Assembly: GCA_902727935.1 (NCBI GenBank)
Contig: CACVAX010000001.1
Coordinates: 1 to 57,328, forward strand
Source of the DNA: an uncultured Sulfurovum sp.
GTDB taxonomy: Bacteria > Campylobacterota > Campylobacteria > Campylobacterales > Sulfurovaceae
Direction of reading: 5' to 3'
DNA length: 57,328 bases
Under the pieces are notes generated by a model. That model saw only the letters and a list, made by a program, of their open reading frames with translations, had not been told where the DNA came from and made no database searches. A program made the translations under genes and the position numbers. The first letter of the stretch is position 1; each line of letters opens with the position of its first letter. Below, piece by piece: positions 1 through 7,498 of this stretch.

Positions 1-1767
1 GAGGGAGAGACAGAACTCTCAACTAGTTCCAGTTTCTCAAAAAGTGACTTTAGTGTAGGAGAGCATACGCTTACATTAACCGTGACCGATGATGATGCTG
101 CGACAGCGACAGATGAAGTGATTATTACCATTGAAAAACAACCATTCATAACAACATGGAAAACAGATAATTCTGGTGTATCTTCTGATACAGAGATTAT
201 TATTCCTACGCAAGGAGAGGGGTATGATTATAGTATTGATTGTGATAATGATGGCATTTATGAGGCAACGAGTCAAACGGCTAACTATACTTGTACTTAT
301 GCTAATGCTGGAACATATACGGTTCGAATTACAGGAGAGTTTCCACGAATCTATTTTAATGATGAAAAAGATAAAGAGAAAATTCTTTCAGTTGAACAGT
401 GGGGAGCTATACAATGGACATCTATGAGTCGAGCTTTTTATGGTTGTAGCAATATGCTTATTAATGCAATAGATAGCCCCGATTTATCATTAGTAACTAA
501 AATGGATAGCATGTTTGAAAATGCTGAAAGTATGAACAGTTCTTTAAGTGGTTGGGATGTGTCTAACATTGATGATATGAGCAGTTTATTTAGTGGAGCA
601 AGTAATTTTAATCAAAATTTGAGTGCTTGGAATGTTTCTAATGTTGTTGATATGGCATCACTGTTTGAGAATGCGACTGGTTTTAATGGTGAATTAAGTT
701 GGGGAGTGAGTGTGAGTAATGTTTTAGATATGGAGAGTATGTTTGATGGTGCTTCAAGCTTTGACCAAGACATAAGTGCATGGGATGTAAGTAGTGTAGG
801 TGATATGTTCCGTATGTTTAAGGGAGCAACATCGTTTAATCAAAATATAAGTACATGGAATGTGAGCAGTGTAAGCGATATGCTAGGGATGTTCAATGGG
901 GCATCGGTATTTAATCAAGATATAGGAAGCTGGAATGTTTCATCGGTAAGCGATATGTTTCGTATGTTTAAGGATGCAGTGGTATTTGACCAAAATATTG
1001 GGGCATGGGATGTAAACAATGTCGAAGATATGGATGCTATGTTTAATGGAGCTAAACTATCGGTAGTGAATTACACAGCATTACTTGTAGGATGGAAAGA
1101 TAAAACGCTTCAATCTAATGTAACTTTTGATGCTGGTAAGAGTAAATACACGGCTACAGATGGAAAGACATCCAGAGAAGTCATTACAAATAGCTACAAT
1201 TGGACAATTATAGACAGAGGCGTAACTTCTGTTAATGATGTTAAAAAAACAGGACAAACTAAAAGTTATGAGCAAGATGGAACAGAAGTAACCGATGGAA
1301 GTGTTAAAGATGATGGTTTTTATCAAAAAGGATTAGACTCCATCTATACGAGAGATGATACGAATAAGATTGTAACCGATCATCTTACAGGGCTTATGTG
1401 GCAAGATGATGAAGCTGTTGCTTCGGTAACCAAACCGTGGGTTACCCAAGACAATTATGATGCAGGTGATTATAGTGATACAACTGGTGATACAGCGACT
1501 ACCTATTGTAGTGAGTTGGTGATGGGTGGGCATGAGGATTGGCGATTGCCAACCATACAAGAGTTAGGAGGTATTGGTGATTATGGTCAACATGATCCAG
1601 TTATTAATGTGGTTTTTTTAAATACCAACTCTAGCTATTATTGGAGTTCGACTAGCCATTCTTACTATTCTGGAAATGCGTGGATTGTCAATTTCTTTTA
1701 TGGGAATCAGGACCACAGCTATAAGGGCAATAACTATTATGTTCGCTGTGTTAGAGCAGGACAGTAA
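1..1767 (+). CDS. Surface protein: PKD-like, DUF285 repeats, C-terminal DUF1566 (5' partial)
   Basis: The frame is open from base 1, so the gene starts before the window; 588 residues are visible. The first ~40 residues end like a PKD domain (LTLTVTDDD), followed by a strand-rich segment starting [11 protein letters not shown]. Roughly residues 130-385 are ~25-residue DUF285/BspA-like repeats of the type [20 protein letters not shown]. Residues ~455-588 form a DUF1566 domain ([35 protein letters not shown]). This is an extracellular, probably adhesive, protein; its ligand is unknown. The last 141 bases before the penultimate codon match the next gene in a hypermutation-like pattern (see the variable-region entries). 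The domain calls are family recognition; the export signal lies outside the window. Confidence 0.9.
   Translation, partial: EGETELSTSSSFSKSDFSVGEHTLTLTVTDDDAATATDEVIITIEKQPFITTWKTDNSGVSSDTEIIIPTQGEGYDYSIDCDNDGIYEATSQTANYTCTYANAGTYTVRITGEFPRIYFNDEKDKEKILSVEQWGAIQWTSMSRAFYGCSNMLINAIDSPDLSLVTKMDSMFENAESMNSSLSGWDVSNIDDMSSLFSGASNFNQNLSAWNVSNVVDMASLFENATGFNGELSWGVSVSNVLDMESMFDGASSFDQDISAWDVSSVGDMFRMFKGATSFNQNISTWNVSSVSDMLGMFNGASVFNQDIGSWNVSSVSDMFRMFKDAVVFDQNIGAWDVNNVEDMDAMFNGAKLSVVNYTALLVGWKDKTLQSNVTFDAGKSKYTATDGKTSREVITNSYNWTIIDRGVTSVNDVKKTGQTKSYEQDGTEVTDGSVKDDGFYQKGLDSIYTRDDTNKIVTDHLTGLMWQDDEAVASVTKPWVTQDNYDAGDYSDTTGDTATTYCSELVMGGHEDWRLPTIQELGGIGDYGQHDPVINVVFLNTNSSYYWSSTSHSYYSGNAWIVNFFYGNQDHSYKGNNYYVRCVRAGQ
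1621..1761 (+). other. Candidate DGR variable region VR1 (3' end of first DUF1566 gene)
   Basis: These 47 codons align without gaps to 2110-2250. Nineteen codons differ at 25 nucleotides. In 20 of the 25 one copy has A; the other five (T/G, C/T, T/G, C/T, G/T) can both come from a template A. Only one mismatch is at a third codon position. Most variable codons fit an AAY template codon (pairs TAC/AAC, TAT/AAT, GGC/AAC, AAT/GGT, TAT/AGT). The last 21 bases, coding VRCVRAG, are identical, as expected for the 3' initiation end of a variable region. The DGR interpretation is inference from this pattern. Confidence 0.75.
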
Positions 1768-1783
1768 TTCTGCGTTAGCAGAA
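1768..1783. repeat. Hairpin directly after the VR1 stop codon
   Basis: TTCTGC-GTTA-GCAGAA is a perfect 6-bp stem with a 4-base loop that begins right after the stop codon, six bases past the end of VR1. In the Bordetella phage DGR a short hairpin/cruciform just downstream of VR aids target recognition. No run of T follows, so it does not look like a terminator. The loop GTTA does not fit the GRNA-type loop I recall for such hairpins, and no equivalent is seen after VR2. Confidence 0.55.
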
Positions 1784-1821
1784 CTTTGATAGTATTTTAA
1801 TATAAAAAATAGGAGTTTTAA

Positions 1822-2256
1822 ATGAAGATGATTTGCTTGTTGTTGATAAGTTTGAGTGGTATTGTCAATGCTGAAGGCTTGAGTAGGGGTAATGGTGTGG
1901 TCATTGATAGTAGCACCTACTTGGAGTGGCAAGATGATTATAGTGATAATGGTGGAGATATTAAAAATACTGCTTGGAATGATGCGATAGATTATTGTGA
2001 AGATTTAATCTTAGATGAGAAAAGTGATTGGAGGTTACCTACTCTAAAAGAGCTAAGCTCTTTGGTTGATTATGTTGAAAATAATCCTGCCATAAATGCC
2101 ATATTTGAAAATACCTACTCTAACAGTTATTGGAGTTCGACTAGCCATTCAAACAATGTTGAAAGTGCGTGGATTGTCTATTTCTATGATGGGTATCAGG
2201 ACTACCTCAATAAGAACGGTAACAGTTATGTTCGCTGTGTTAGAGCAGGAGAGTAA
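1822..2256 (+). CDS. Small secreted DUF1566 protein
   Basis: 144 residues with an N-terminal signal peptide (MKMICLLLISLSGIVNA) and an RBS AGGAG eight bases upstream of ATG. The mature part is a single DUF1566 domain: [30 protein letters not shown] and the end [10 protein letters not shown]. It equals the C-terminal domain of the preceding gene without its PKD and DUF285 parts, so it is a stand-alone secreted paralogue. Upstream of the last 141 bases the two genes differ at many synonymous sites (Arg CGA/AGG, Pro CCA/CCT, Thr ACC/ACT); inside them synonymous sites are almost frozen. DUF1566 is placed by fold with C-type-lectin-like domains, the usual scaffold of DGR-diversified proteins. Binding partner unknown. 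Confidence 0.88.
   Translation: MKMICLLLISLSGIVNAEGLSRGNGVVIDSSTYLEWQDDYSDNGGDIKNTAWNDAIDYCEDLILDEKSDWRLPTLKELSSLVDYVENNPAINAIFENTYSNSYWSSTSHSNNVESAWIVYFYDGYQDYLNKNGNSYVRCVRAGE
2110..2250 (+). other. Candidate DGR variable region VR2 (3' end of small DUF1566 gene)
   Basis: This is the counterpart of 1621-1761, with the same length and reading frame. Conserved blocks (TATTGGAGTTCGACTAGCC, GCGTGGATTGTC, CAGGAC, and the final GTTCGCTGTGTTAGAGCAGG) alternate with codons that differ only where a template adenine is possible. Eighteen of 47 residues differ between the two encoded proteins. The template repeat and reverse transcriptase were not seen in the window, so they would have to lie elsewhere. 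Confidence 0.75.
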
Positions 2257-2273
2257 CTTGATACTTTGTCTTT

Positions 2274-2295
2274 AGAGCCACCAAAGAGCCACCAA
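2274..2295. repeat. Tandem 11-bp direct repeat
   Basis: AGAGCCACCAA occurs twice back to back, 18 bases after the stop codon of the small DUF1566 gene and before the RBS of the next gene. Its GC content is higher than the surroundings. Function unknown. Confidence 0.7.
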
Positions 2296-2338
2296 GAAGG
2301 AGTAAACTACGATTATCTTAAAAAGAAAAGGAATTAAA

Positions 2339-2692
2339 ATGAAAACAGTATCAATAATTGTAGCAGGACTTTTAACACTTGGAGCATCAACACTAATGGC
2401 AGACAGTGAAGTAAATGCCAATGAGAACTTGAATGTGAATGTAGTATCAGATAGTGAAGTTGTAGATTCAGTAATTGGAACATCAATTGATGCAGCAGAT
2501 AGTACAATAAATGCAAATAATAACTTAAATGTTAATGTAGTCAATGACAGTACGATAGAAGATTCTGTTGTAGGAACATCAATTGAAGCTTCAGACAGTA
2601 CAGTTAATGCTAATGATAACTTAAATGTAAATGTAATTCAAGATAGTGAAATTTCAGGTTCAACAGTAGGAACACAAATTAAAGCTAGATAA
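2339..2692 (+). CDS. Secreted protein made of three 32-residue repeats
   Basis: 117 residues, preceded by RBS AAGGA. Residues 1-21 are a signal peptide ending STLMA. The whole mature protein is three repeats of exactly 32 residues with no spacer, of the form DSTxNANxNLNVNVVxDS followed by xIEDSVVGTSIEAx. The alternation of small, Asn/Asp and Val/Ile residues suggests a beta-solenoid or surface fibre, but I do not recognise a named family. A shorter version of the motif (DSxIxxSxxGTxI) recurs in the secreted proteins at 5412, 11826 and 12602. It sits downstream of the DUF1566 genes and ends at a strong terminator. Function not assigned. Confidence 0.8.
   Translation: MKTVSIIVAGLLTLGASTLMADSEVNANENLNVNVVSDSEVVDSVIGTSIDAADSTINANNNLNVNVVNDSTIEDSVVGTSIEASDSTVNANDNLNVNVIQDSEISGSTVGTQIKAR
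2402..2689 (+). repeat. Three in-frame 96-bp tandem repeats
   Basis: Units 2402-2497, 2498-2593 and 2594-2689 each encode one 32-residue repeat and are similar at the DNA level (for example AACTTAAATGTTAATGTAG against AACTTGAATGTGAATGTAG). They are coding repeats, not CRISPR repeats. Confidence 0.85.
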
Positions 2693-2724
2693 GTAACATT
2701 TTCGTTTAACAGGCTTCTCTTTTC

Positions 2725-2760
2725 AGTGACTTAGTAAAGACTTTTACTAAGTCACTCTTC
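2725..2760 (+). terminator. Strong Rho-independent terminator
   Basis: A perfect 14-bp stem (2725-2738 with 2743-2756) with loop GACT is followed by CTTCTTC. It ends transcription of the repeat protein and probably the DUF1566 genes. Confidence 0.8.
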
Positions 2761-2884
2761 TTCAAAAAATATTTTTTAAAGTTATAAATCACTTTTTGTA
2801 ATCTTTTATTATGACTTCTTTTTAGCAGTTTTCTTAACTAAAAATTGCTATAATATGTTAGAATAATTAAGGAAATATTGAGCA

Positions 2885-3265
2885 ATGAAATACATATATA
2901 TATTATCTTTTGCTACCATTAGTTGTATTTATGTTTTCTCAAATGAGAACAATGTAAGCAATGAAAACAATGTTTCTACAGATAGTGAAAAACTTTGTTT
3001 TGCTATTCTTGAAAAAAATGTAAAATATTGTATTGCTATTGAAAGTCATGACCACAAAAGTGCATGTTTTGGAATTGTCAAGCAAAATACTGGTTATTGT
3101 GATATGGTTAAAGATATGGATTTCAAAAATAAATGTTTAGCCATAGCACTTGATGATATTAGTGCTTGTAATAAAATTCGGGACAAAGAACTTAAAGCAA
3201 GTTGTATAACTTTTTATACTAAAATTACTAAAGATATCTATACCCAAGATGACTGTACTCCTTAA
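2885..3265 (+). CDS. Secreted protein with strictly periodic cysteines
   Basis: 126 residues with a signal peptide (residues 1-19), then a short Asn-rich stretch containing NENNVS twice. Cysteines fall at residues 38, 49, 61, 72, 84, 95 and 107, strictly alternating C-x10-C and C-x11-C, a 23-residue period; an eighth is at 124. Each unit reads roughly C-x-x-I-x6-Y/A-C-x-x-I then an acidic/Lys stretch. The pattern suggests helical hairpins clipped by disulfides or a metal/redox site in the periplasm. No named family is recognised. The stop codon is three bases before the histidine kinase start, so it probably shares its transcript and could be a ligand or accessory sensor (inference). Confidence 0.75.
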   Translation: MKYIYILSFATISCIYVFSNENNVSNENNVSTDSEKLCFAILEKNVKYCIAIESHDHKSACFGIVKQNTGYCDMVKDMDFKNKCLAIALDDISACNKIRDKELKASCITFYTKITKDIYTQDDCTP

Positions 3266-3268
3266 GAA

Positions 3269-4702
3269 ATGTTAGAATTAAAAAAAATTTTTACGAAGCA
3301 TCTTTTAGTTATTACCATCATTTTCCCCTTAATTATTATTTTACTATATGGATTTTCTATCTCTTTAGCACTAAAATATAAACACAACTTATATGTTGGT
3401 AAAGAACTTAAACGATATGAAAAAGAACTAAAAAGTAAACACAAAAAGTTTTTAATTGAAAAAGCTAAATATATAGAATCTTTTATGAATTATATTTATA
3501 CTAAAACATCTAATAATCCTTCAGTTTCAACAGAAGGTATCTTAGACTTTATTGATTCTATTAAAAAATATGATAGTGGTTTTATTTTTATTTTTGATAA
3601 AAATGGAAATGTTATTAAACACCCTTGTACCGAAACACTTGTGAACTTGGTACACTCTAATCAGGAAAAAACTTTGGTTTCTCGTTTGATTACGGCTGCG
3701 AATGAACATAAATTTGTCTATTATGAAGGAACTAATTGCATTGACAATAAAGGGATTAGAAAAATTGCTTTTGTACATCATATTAAAACAACGGATTTAT
3801 ATATAGTCATTAGTAAAAATGAAAAAGATATTTTATATTCGATTGCAGAAAAGAAAAAAATATGGGAAGCAAAGTTAGATGACGAAACGGAAGAAAATAT
3901 AAGACTTCTGATTTTATTAAGTTTTATATCAATAATTTTTTCTATAATTTTTTCTAAAATTATTAATAGATTAATTAAAGATTATGAAAAAGAGATTAAA
4001 GAAAGCAATGAAGCGATGTTTTCACAGTCAAGACTTGCTCAAGCAGGTGAATTAATTAGTATGATTTCACATCAATGGCGACAACCTATTAGTAAAATTG
4101 CTTCAATTTCTTCTAATTTAAGATTTAAAATAATGATGGATAAAGAATTGGATTCAGCTTATTTAGATAAAAAAATTGAAGAAATTGAAGAGTATACAGA
4201 GTTTTTATCTGAAACCATTGATGATTTTAGAGAATTTTATAAACCTAAAAAAGACAAACAAAAAATGAATGTTTTACCGTTAATTGATAAGTCTTTACAG
4301 TTTTTAGAAAATAGTTTAATGAAGAAGAATATTAACTTAATTAAAGAATATGATAAAGATAGCAAAGTATTACTCTATCACAATGAATTTATGCAAGTTG
4401 TTATTAATATTGTTCAAAATGCTATTGAGTTTTCAAGAAAGGGAGCTTTTATTAAAGTTAAAACTAAATTAAAACCTAAAGAATATGTTATTGAAATAAG
4501 TGATGAAGCAGGAGGTATTAAAGATGAAAATATAGAAAAAATTTTTGATGCACATTTTTCGACTAAACTAAATACTAACTCTACGAATTTAGGATTAGGT
4601 TTATATGTTTCAAAAGTCATTATTGAAACACATTTTAATGGAAAATTAGAAGTAGAAAGTAATAATAAAAACACTACATTTACAATAAGGTTGATACGAT
4701 AA
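3269..4702 (+). CDS. Membrane sensor histidine kinase
   Basis: 477 residues. TM helix at ~9-31, extracytoplasmic sensing region ~32-205 (Cache-like in length and predicted topology), second TM ~210-230, then the dimerisation and phosphoacceptor domain with H268 in MISHQWRQP, the H-box style common in Campylobacterota. The HATPase domain has an N-box (NIVQNAIEF), DEAGGI and the glycine-rich LGLGLYVSK. It autophosphorylates and passes phosphate to the response regulator, which starts directly after its stop codon (TAAATGAAT). Signal unknown; the extracytoplasmic gene 2885 just upstream makes an envelope signal plausible. Confidence 0.92.
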   Translation: MLELKKIFTKHLLVITIIFPLIIILLYGFSISLALKYKHNLYVGKELKRYEKELKSKHKKFLIEKAKYIESFMNYIYTKTSNNPSVSTEGILDFIDSIKKYDSGFIFIFDKNGNVIKHPCTETLVNLVHSNQEKTLVSRLITAANEHKFVYYEGTNCIDNKGIRKIAFVHHIKTTDLYIVISKNEKDILYSIAEKKKIWEAKLDDETEENIRLLILLSFISIIFSIIFSKIINRLIKDYEKEIKESNEAMFSQSRLAQAGELISMISHQWRQPISKIASISSNLRFKIMMDKELDSAYLDKKIEEIEEYTEFLSETIDDFREFYKPKKDKQKMNVLPLIDKSLQFLENSLMKKNINLIKEYDKDSKVLLYHNEFMQVVINIVQNAIEFSRKGAFIKVKTKLKPKEYVIEISDEAGGIKDENIEKIFDAHFSTKLNTNSTNLGLGLYVSKVIIETHFNGKLEVESNNKNTTFTIRLIR

Positions 4703-5389
4703 ATGAATAATGAAAAATATGCGTTATTAAAGAACAAAACACTTCTATATGCAGAAGATGATTTAGAACTACAATCTGAGGTAGAAGAAATATTAAATAA
4801 TTTTTTTAAAAAAATCTTCATTGCTTCTGATGGAGATGAAGCATTAGATATCTTTATTGAACATCAAAATAATATAGATTTGATTATTACAGATATCACC
4901 ATGCCCAATACAGATGGTATAGCACTGTCTAAATATGTACGAGAGTACAATAAAAACTTACCTATTATTATCATGTCAGCCTATACAAATACTGATTACC
5001 TCTTAGATTCAATTGATTTAAATATTATTACCTATATTACTAAACCTTTTACTACTAAAAAAGTATTTGTATTATTAGATAAACTTCTTGATTTTTTCAA
5101 TCTGAACAATCAATTTACTTTCAAGGATAATAGTATTTTTAATTTTGAGTTAGGCACAATTATTATTGGTCAAGAGAAAATCTCTTTAACCAATAAAGAG
5201 AGCAATTTTATTAAACTTTTAATAGAAAACAATATTGTTACCTATGATATGATGTATGAATATTTATGGGACTATGATAGCCCTCCAACCAGTAATGCAG
5301 TCAAATCTTTTATTAAAAAAATTAAGAAAAAAATTCCAATGGATTTCTTTAAAAATAAACAAGGTATTGGTTACTATTTAAATCAATAA
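4703..5389 (+). CDS. OmpR-like response regulator
   Basis: 228 residues. Receiver domain ~12-125 with acidic residues AEDD, phosphoacceptor D64 (ITDITMPNTDG), the conserved Ser in IIMSAY, and Lys in ITKPF. The C-terminal winged helix (~140-228, SNAVKSFIKKIKKK and GIGYYLN) marks a DNA-binding transcription factor. It is coupled to the kinase immediately upstream. The convergent envelope operon 5412-8998 is a natural but untested target. Confidence 0.92.
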   Translation: MNNEKYALLKNKTLLYAEDDLELQSEVEEILNNFFKKIFIASDGDEALDIFIEHQNNIDLIITDITMPNTDGIALSKYVREYNKNLPIIIMSAYTNTDYLLDSIDLNIITYITKPFTTKKVFVLLDKLLDFFNLNNQFTFKDNSIFNFELGTIIIGQEKISLTNKESNFIKLLIENNIVTYDMMYEYLWDYDSPPTSNAVKSFIKKIKKKIPMDFFKNKQGIGYYLNQ

Positions 5390-5411
5390 AAATCCAAGAA
5401 TTGTTAAAGCT

Positions 5412-5858
5412 TTATTTTAGTGCTGTTATTTTTAAATTAGTTTCAGCAATTTTATCTTTATAAGAATTAATTTTTTCAAAATATCTTTCGATTTTATCTT
5501 GATATCGTTCTTTATATTTTGGTTTATCTATAATTTTCTCTTTATACTTGTCAATTTTATCGTGATAAGAATCTATTTTACTTTTATAATAAATAATACG
5601 CTTATTATAAAAAGCAATACTCTCTTCTTTTGTTCGAGGAGTACTTTGATTAATATTAATATTAGTACCAATTGTAGAATTTATAATTTGACTATCTTTA
5701 TCTATATAAATATAATCTTTATTCCCATTTTTATCTGTTGAGACCACAACATTACTCTTTTTATTGGGATCATCATCAGATATCGAAATAAGTACTTCCG
5801 ATGCTGAAAAAGTACTTAACGTAATTGTTAGAGAAAGTATGTAAGGATATTTTTTCAT
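5412..5858 (-). CDS. Secreted coiled-coil protein with DS..GT motif
   Basis: 148 residues with a signal peptide (residues ~1-19) and RBS AAAAGG. Residues ~45-70 carry KDSQIINSTIGTNI, close to the repeat of the protein at 2339. From residue ~75 the sequence is a highly charged Lys/Tyr/Asp coiled coil with recurrent KIDSYHDKIDKYKEKI and KIERYFEKINSYKDKI. It is the last gene of a four-gene minus-strand set that starts with a caspase-like lipoprotein; the gap to its upstream neighbour is 11 bp. No named family; probably a periplasmic or surface structural part. Confidence 0.75.
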   Translation of the reverse strand: MKKYPYILSLTITLSTFSASEVLISISDDDPNKKSNVVVSTDKNGNKDYIYIDKDSQIINSTIGTNININQSTPRTKEESIAFYNKRIIYYKSKIDSYHDKIDKYKEKIIDKPKYKERYQDKIERYFEKINSYKDKIAETNLKITALK

Positions 5859-5869
5859 GATATTACCTT

Positions 5870-6838
5870 TTAAGCTCCTATAAGACTCATATAAAGTCGT
5901 GTGTCAATAATGTCATTTGCTGACATCCCATGAGTTGATTTATATTGAATAATGGCTTGTTTTAAATCGCTATTCATCATTCCTGTTGGTTTTATCTTTG
6001 AATTTTGCAAAGAAAGAAGATAACTAACTTTTTGAATTTTTCTACTTAAATTATCTCGTAAAAATCTTGTTTTTAAATGGGCGACTATGTCTTGATTAAC
6101 ACTACCACCTGTTAAAACCCAATACGGATACTTAGCCAACCTACCTAGAACCTCAACAACACTCAATTCAATTAAAATAGTAATAGATGAATGAACACCT
6201 TGGGCTTTAGTTAAGGCATTATTAATCCCTATACCACTACCAAGAATGGAGAAAGCCAATTCATTACCACTACTTTCTTGATTAATGGTAATCTTATTTT
6301 TTGTAGAAGTACGAGGAACAAAGTTTCCTGTTCTAATGTTTACAGGGTTAAAAGTGATAGCCAATTTAGTAACCTTACTTTCTCTGTCTAAACTCGCATC
6401 AATTGTACCTTGTTGACCGTTATAGGTCCCCTGACCAGCTGCATCTACTCCACTACCTGATGCCTCAATTAAATCAAACTCTGTAATAGCTCCCTTAATG
6501 ATAAACACTGAACCTTTTGGTAGTTTTTTTGTATTAATTGCTGACATGGTTATGATATTTCGTCCAATTGAATTAAAACTCGATTGGACTATGGTTGAAA
6601 TATTTTTAGGTAACTTTCCTCCAGATGCTGTTTCATCTGTAATTTTATTAACATAGACATTAATAGGCTGTCCATTAAATATAGCAACCATACTATTAAC
6701 ATTTTTTAAAGCATTCGTATAATTTGTTTTTACAGCTGTTATTTCTCCTCCATCTTGTGAAAGATTAATTTCTGGAGCAGCACAAGCTCCAAAAAGTATT
6801 GCTACAACCACTGTTGATAATTTAATAATTTTTTTCAT
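5870..6838 (-). CDS. CsgG-like lipoprotein with peptidoglycan-binding-like tail
   Basis: 322 residues, RBS AGGAG. The lipobox LFGAC gives a mature Cys at ~19. The body (~35-250: INVYVNKITDET, FSILGSGIGINNALTKAQGVHSSI, SVVEVLGRLAKYPYW) resembles CsgG/HfaB/FlgO-type outer-membrane or periplasmic lipoproteins. The last ~45 residues (GMMNSDLKQAIIQYKSTHGM and LYMSLIG) look like a PG_binding_1-type helical domain. It probably sits in the envelope and may form or gate a secretion pore or anchor the complex to the wall (inference). It is 10 bp downstream of the DUF4384 lipoprotein, so the two are likely co-translated. Confidence 0.7.
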   Translation of the reverse strand: MKKIIKLSTVVVAILFGACAAPEINLSQDGGEITAVKTNYTNALKNVNSMVAIFNGQPINVYVNKITDETASGGKLPKNISTIVQSSFNSIGRNIITMSAINTKKLPKGSVFIIKGAITEFDLIEASGSGVDAAGQGTYNGQQGTIDASLDRESKVTKLAITFNPVNIRTGNFVPRTSTKNKITINQESSGNELAFSILGSGIGINNALTKAQGVHSSITILIELSVVEVLGRLAKYPYWVLTGGSVNQDIVAHLKTRFLRDNLSRKIQKVSYLLSLQNSKIKPTGMMNSDLKQAIIQYKSTHGMSANDIIDTRLYMSLIGA

Positions 6839-6848
6839 TCGTTTTCTC

Positions 6849-7430
6849 CTATTTTACAAAAAATTCTATTTTTCCAATATTGATGTCACTACGTGCAACA
6901 CCTGAAGGTCGTAAATTCATAGATAAACCTTTTGATTGGGTAGAGTTTGTTAAATCAGTTAATTTCAAATTATTAATATCTGAAATTTGTTCTTTACTTA
7001 ATATCGCATATACTGTAGTTTTTTCTTGTTGACAACCTTTACAATCTTTAGTGGCATTGATATTCATACCTCCAAAATCTCTAGGAAAAATATATTTTCC
7101 ATTTAATTCCGTCAGAGGAGATTGTGCATTAGGATAAAGTAAGGCAGTATTCCCTTTATTATCAGCATAAACAATGTATAAATAACCTGTTTTCCCTTTT
7201 GTATCTACAATAAACTGTATTGACTGATTTTGAGAATATTCAGTTTTTCCTTTTAACTGTATGCTCCCAAACTGTGCATATTTTAAGGCTGCAATGGTTT
7301 TTTCTGAAGACTGAACCTCTGTTTTTACTGGAGTAGGAACTGGTGCCTCCTTTTTACCTGGCACACACCCTGTAATAATAATTGATGATAATACCAACAA
7401 TGAAACTTTATACCTTTTTGTTATACTCAT
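6849..7430 (-). CDS. DUF4384 lipoprotein
   Basis: 193 residues with a lipobox (IITGC, Cys ~22) and RBS AGGAGAAAG. Residues ~55-190 form a DUF4384 domain: YLYIVYADNKGNTALLYPNA, YIFPRDFGG, a C-x2-C pair (CKGCQ) and the end GKIEFFVK. The domain is clearly paralogous to the C-terminal domain of the caspase-like protein at 7499 (matching YPNS, FPKDFSGG, CHNCQ, GKYQFIVK). A lone DUF4384 next to a DUF4384-caspase fusion suggests assembly of the two in the outer membrane or periplasm. Confidence 0.82.
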   Translation of the reverse strand: MSITKRYKVSLLVLSSIIITGCVPGKKEAPVPTPVKTEVQSSEKTIAALKYAQFGSIQLKGKTEYSQNQSIQFIVDTKGKTGYLYIVYADNKGNTALLYPNAQSPLTELNGKYIFPRDFGGMNINATKDCKGCQQEKTTVYAILSKEQISDINNLKLTDLTNSTQSKGLSMNLRPSGVARSDINIGKIEFFVK

Positions 7431-7498
7431 AGCTCTTTCTCCTAGTTTAATTTTTTTATTTTAACATAAATATGTGTCCAAAAAATGTGATAAAAAAT

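Noticed and set aside
2402-2689. Regular 96-bp repeats looked at first like a CRISPR-type or satellite array.
   Set aside because: They lie in one reading frame, have no unique spacers, and translate to a clean repeat protein with signal peptide, RBS and terminator.
1-2700. Search by eye for a DGR template repeat or reverse transcriptase in the window.
   Set aside because: No protein with RT motifs (such as YxDD) and no third copy of the blocks GCGTGGATTGTC or GTTCGCTGTGTTAGAG was seen on either strand, so no TR or RT feature is reported.
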